Shown here piece after piece: positions 22,114 through 24,888 of a stretch of DNA of 24,888 bases (positions are counted from its first letter, which is position 1; each line of letters starts with the position of its first letter). A program made the position numbers and the translations under genes. Source of the stretch: an uncultured Oscillospiraceae bacterium. GTDB lineage: Bacteria > Bacillota > Clostridia > Oscillospirales > Oscillospiraceae. The notes under the pieces were generated by a model that did not search any database, had not been told where the DNA came from, and was given only the letters and a program-made list of their open reading frames with translations. The stretch covers positions 1-24,888 of the forward strand of contig CAKSWA010000033.1 in NCBI GenBank assembly GCA_934511165.1. The letters run 5' to 3'.

Positions 22114-22331
22114 AGGACTGCCACCCTTTTCCTTCCCATGCTTTTGCATTTTTACGCCGCGAAGATCACGATCTGCGGCGGCCTATTCAGTATGTCTGTC
22201 GCGAAGGAAAAGAACCGCGAGAAATTTGTCCTCTGTTTCCATCGACTGTTTTGCGTTTTCTACTACGAAATAATGTATCCTCCCGTTTTTCTCTCATGCC
22301 TGCCAAAATTTTTTCATCGCGAGGAAATATC
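22114..22331. other. Divergent intergenic region spoIVB / M14 peptidase
   Basis: 218 bases hold the promoters of both divergent genes. On the minus strand CATACTG (about 22190) resembles a SigF/SigG -10 (CATACTA), but no matching -35 is seen. On the plus strand no convincing promoter was found. A short GCCGCGAAGATC/GATCTGCGGCGG inverted repeat lies at about 22156-22182. No small gene is supported. Confidence 0.35.
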
Positions 22332-23609
22332 ATGCAGATTTTGAAAACCGGTTCCACGGGCGCGGAGGTCGCGCTTTTGCAGACGGCGCTCCGCCGCGCG
22401 CAGCATGGCGGTCCCGTGCCCGACGGCGTTTTCGGCGGAACGACGAAAAGCGCCCTGCAATCCTTCCAGCGCTCGCGCGGCCTTCGGCCGGACGGCATCT
22501 TCGGCGCAGAGACCGAACGCGCTCTCGCCCCCTGGCTGCGCGGATACGCCATACATACGATTGCCCCCGGCGATACGCTCTTCTCGCTCGCCGAGCGGTA
22601 CGATGCCTCGCTCGGCGCGATTGAAACGGCAAACCCGGCGCTCGATCCGTTCGCGCTGCGCGTTGGGCAAAGGCTCATCGTGCCGCTGCCCTTTTCCGTT
22701 GTGCCGACGGATATCCCGTGGTGCAGCGCGCTCATGGACTACGCCGTAGACGGGCTCACGCACCGGTATCCGCAGCTCCGCGCCGAGAGCATCGGGCGGA
22801 GCGTTCTCTCCCGCCCGCTCTGGGCGCTCACGGCGGGCAGCGGGCTGCGCCGCGTGCTCTACAGCGCCGCGCACCACGCGAACGAGTGGATCACAACGCC
22901 GCTTTTGATGAAATATCTCGAAACGCTCCTCCACGCAGCCGCCGCGGGCGAAACCGTGTTCGGCTACCCGGCAGAAGACATTCTCTTTCGCGCCGCGCTC
23001 ACGCTCGTGCCGCTCGTTGATCCGGACGGCGTCGATCTCGTCACGGACGCACTGCCGGAGGGCGAGGCCAAGGAGCGCGCCGCGGCCATCGCCGCGGACT
23101 TCCCCGCGATCCCCTACCCGGACGGCTGGAAGGCGAACATCGCGGGCGTCGATCTCAATCTGCAATACCCCGCCGGGTGGGACACCGCCCGCGCGATCAA
23201 GTTCGCGCAGGGCTACGACCGCCCCGCGCCGCGCGACTTTGTCGGCGAAGCGCCGCTCACGGCGCCGGAGGCGGCGGCGCTCGCCGCCTTTACCGAAACG
23301 CTCGACCCTGCGCTCGTCCTCGCCTACCACACGCAGGGGAACGTCATTTACTGGAAGTACTTAAATTTCGAGCCGGAGGGCAGCCGCGCGCTCGCCGAGC
23401 GGTTCGCCGCCGTGAGCGGCTACGCCTGCGAGGACACGCCCTACGCCTCCGGCTTCGCCGGGTATAAGGACTGGTTCATTCAAAGCTTTGACCGCCCCGG
23501 CTATACCATCGAGTGCGGCCTCGGCGAAAACCCGCTCCCGCTCTTACAGTTTGAAAGCATCTGGAGCGCCAACCTCGGCATTCTCACTCTCGCCGCGCTG
23601 GGGATATAG
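22332..23609 (+). CDS. Peptidoglycan-binding/LysM M14 endopeptidase
   Basis: 425 residues in three parts: a PG-binding-1 domain (about 5-68; VALLQTALRRA, DGVFGGTTKSALQSFQ, DGIFGAETERAL), one LysM (about 72-118; HTIAPGDTLFSLAERY) and an M14 carboxypeptidase-fold domain (about 130-425). Zinc ligands are H182 and E185 (HANE) and H333 (YHTQG); the catalytic Glu is E394 in YTIECGLGENPLP. This matches gamma-D-glutamyl-diaminopimelate endopeptidases such as endopeptidase I, which cut peptidoglycan stem peptides. No signal peptide is present at the chosen start, as in spore-associated members. GAGG precedes ATG 22332 by 8 bases. Divergent from spoIVB, consistent with a spore role. Confidence 0.92.
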   Translation: MQILKTGSTGAEVALLQTALRRAQHGGPVPDGVFGGTTKSALQSFQRSRGLRPDGIFGAETERALAPWLRGYAIHTIAPGDTLFSLAERYDASLGAIETANPALDPFALRVGQRLIVPLPFSVVPTDIPWCSALMDYAVDGLTHRYPQLRAESIGRSVLSRPLWALTAGSGLRRVLYSAAHHANEWITTPLLMKYLETLLHAAAAGETVFGYPAEDILFRAALTLVPLVDPDGVDLVTDALPEGEAKERAAAIAADFPAIPYPDGWKANIAGVDLNLQYPAGWDTARAIKFAQGYDRPAPRDFVGEAPLTAPEAAALAAFTETLDPALVLAYHTQGNVIYWKYLNFEPEGSRALAERFAAVSGYACEDTPYASGFAGYKDWFIQSFDRPGYTIECGLGENPLPLLQFESIWSANLGILTLAALGI

Positions 23610-23610
23610 G

Positions 23611-23652
23611 CAAAAGGGGCGTGCCGCAGCGAATTGCGGCACGCCCTCTTTT
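23611..23652. terminator. Bidirectional intrinsic terminator
   Basis: GGGCGTGCCGCA (23617-23628) pairs perfectly with TGCGGCACGCCC (23635-23646). TCTTTTA follows on the plus strand and CCTTTTG on the minus strand, so it closes both the M14 gene and the convergent hsdR gene. Confidence 0.9.
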
Positions 23653-24888
23653 ATGCAATTTCTTTGTACCGCGTAAAGACGTACTCATAGACTTTCTCGC
23701 GGTATTCCGTAATGTCGTCATTATTATAACATTCCGGCAGTGTCTCCCAGAGAACATCGCGGATCAGCGTATCGACAACCGCCCGCGTTTCCTGCTTATC
23801 CGTCCAATGATCCAGCTCGGAAATTTTTATCTTGATTTTTCGGAGAAGGTCTGACGCCGCCGTCTTGAGCTTTTTAATATCGTTTTTGCTCAAATCGTCA
23901 CGGAACAGCATGTCGTACAACGAAAGCTCTTCGTCACTCGCGAAGCCCTCCCGCGCGTAGCGCTGCTCCTCCCGGCTCATACGATCGGCGAGATCCATCA
24001 GATCCAGGAAGGTCTTTTCGATCGTCGCTCTGTCCTGCTCGCCGTTGTAGTTCTGGATAATCTCACGGTATCGCTCGTAGTAGTCGATGCGCTTCGGATT
24101 GGCAAACACCATCTTATCTAATTGCCGCCGGATAGCCTCGTCCAGATCGCGCATGAGCAGGTTTTTCCGCCGGGTTTTGGCAAACTCGCGGCGGAGCAGA
24201 TCAAAGTCAATGGCGCTGATGTCAAAACGCGGCGACGCCGTTATGGCGTTTGGCTGCTGCGGCTCAATCTCCACATAATCGTTAATGATGGCGTTGATCT
24301 CCACCATTAAACCGGTCGTATCGGTATGCTTTCTCTTTTTTTGCAGCATACCGTAAATGGCCGCAATCGCCTCATACTGCCTGCGCATATATCCGGTTAC
24401 ATCGTCTCGATCCGCATATTTCATCAGGCGCTTCAGTTCCGAGGCATAGGTCGAAAACGATTTTTTATCCTCCATGGAACCGCACACGGCGTTGGCGGCA
24501 TCCTGCAAATACGAAAGCTTTGCAAAACCTTCCGCGGCGATCAACAGACCCAGATCGATCTTCCGTTCGGAGAGAAACATTTCCGCTTTGGCAACCGTGT
24601 CACCGATCCGCGCGATCAGCTTCTCTTTGTCAACTGTCGGGTCAGTGCCACCAAGTCCGCCGACATTTGCCGTGTAGTCTGCAAGCGCTTTTCGCAGCGC
24701 TTTTACAATGCCTATGTAATCGATGATCAGACCGTTGCTTTTCCCCTCTGCCACGCGGTTGGCACGGGCGATGGTCTGCATCAGCGTATGCGCTTTCAAC
24801 GGCTTGTCCAGATACAGGCAGGACAGGCACTTGACGTCAAACCCGGTGAGCCACATGGCGCAGACGAATACAACGCGGAGCGGATTGC
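23651..24888 (-). CDS. hsdR: Type I restriction enzyme R subunit, C-terminal part (partial)
   Basis: The reading frame is open to the right edge (about 412 codons visible), so the N-terminal nuclease and most of the helicase are outside the window. Visible is the end of the second RecA-like domain: LRVVFVCAMWLTGFDVKCLSCLYLDKPLKAH and motif VI HTLMQTIARANRV. These are followed by the long helical C-terminal region that binds the HsdM/HsdS core (repeated charged helices; DYVEIEPQQP). HsdR is the ATP-driven translocase and nuclease that cuts unmethylated DNA. The gene ends just before a shared terminator, so it is last in its transcript. Lower GC and different codon use from neighbours suggest horizontal origin. 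Confidence 0.94.
   Translation of the reverse strand, partial: NPLRVVFVCAMWLTGFDVKCLSCLYLDKPLKAHTLMQTIARANRVAEGKSNGLIIDYIGIVKALRKALADYTANVGGLGGTDPTVDKEKLIARIGDTVAKAEMFLSERKIDLGLLIAAEGFAKLSYLQDAANAVCGSMEDKKSFSTYASELKRLMKYADRDDVTGYMRRQYEAIAAIYGMLQKKRKHTDTTGLMVEINAIINDYVEIEPQQPNAITASPRFDISAIDFDLLRREFAKTRRKNLLMRDLDEAIRRQLDKMVFANPKRIDYYERYREIIQNYNGEQDRATIEKTFLDLMDLADRMSREEQRYAREGFASDEELSLYDMLFRDDLSKNDIKKLKTAASDLLRKIKIKISELDHWTDKQETRAVVDTLIRDVLWETLPECYNNDDITEYREKVYEYVFTRYKEIA

Overview
The window looks like chromosomal DNA of a GC-rich, spore-forming Firmicute of class Clostridia, most like gut Oscillospiraceae-type genomes. The evidence is a spoIVB-spo0A pair, dipicolinate synthase, good SigA-type promoters, AGGAGG-type ribosome sites, a tetrahydrofolate riboswitch, the fhs/fchA/folD one-carbon module and oleate hydratase. 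No rRNA, tRNA, CRISPR array or insertion sequence was seen. The organism assignment is inference from gene content and family resemblance; no search was run.

Layout. 1-1713 (minus): nucleoside salvage, tdk -> deoD -> start of a lipoprotein that runs off the left edge. 1834-3036 (plus): one ORF that fuses dipicolinate synthase subunits A and B, closed by a perfect hairpin terminator and followed by a compact multi-hairpin repeat. 3222-8338 (minus): a folate/one-carbon block, fhs -> fchA -> folD -> THF riboswitch -> folT-like ECF S component -> folC, with a strong promoter in front of fhs. 8478-12111 (plus): M50 membrane metallopeptidase, a TetR regulator, then oleate hydratase. 12176-13851 (plus): mgtE magnesium transporter behind a long leader with a 26-codon small ORF and an intrinsic terminator. 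13926-14402 (minus): small membrane-anchored protein with a HEPN-like RNRMAH motif. 14558-17587 (minus): TetR -> flavin-reductase-like -> membrane protein -> steroid-5-alpha-reductase-like protein. 17791-19717 (minus): Tim44-like zinc-ribbon protein and a PfkB sugar kinase. 20034-22113 (minus): spoIVB and spo0A. 22332-23609 (plus): a peptidoglycan-binding/LysM/M14 peptidase. 23651-24888 (minus): C-terminal part of a type I restriction HsdR, cut by the window edge.

Four points stand out. (1) The mgtE leader does not resemble the M-box I know, yet it has a well-translated small ORF, a terminator, a plausible antiterminator and a possible SD-sequestering helix. (2) Spo0A has Glu at the phosphoacceptor position and Pro at one acidic-pocket position, although its DNA-binding domain is canonical. 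(3) FolD lacks the Lys and Gln needed for cyclohydrolase activity, while a dedicated cyclohydrolase (fchA) overlaps it by 4 bases. (4) Dipicolinate synthase is a single fused polypeptide with a shortened A part.
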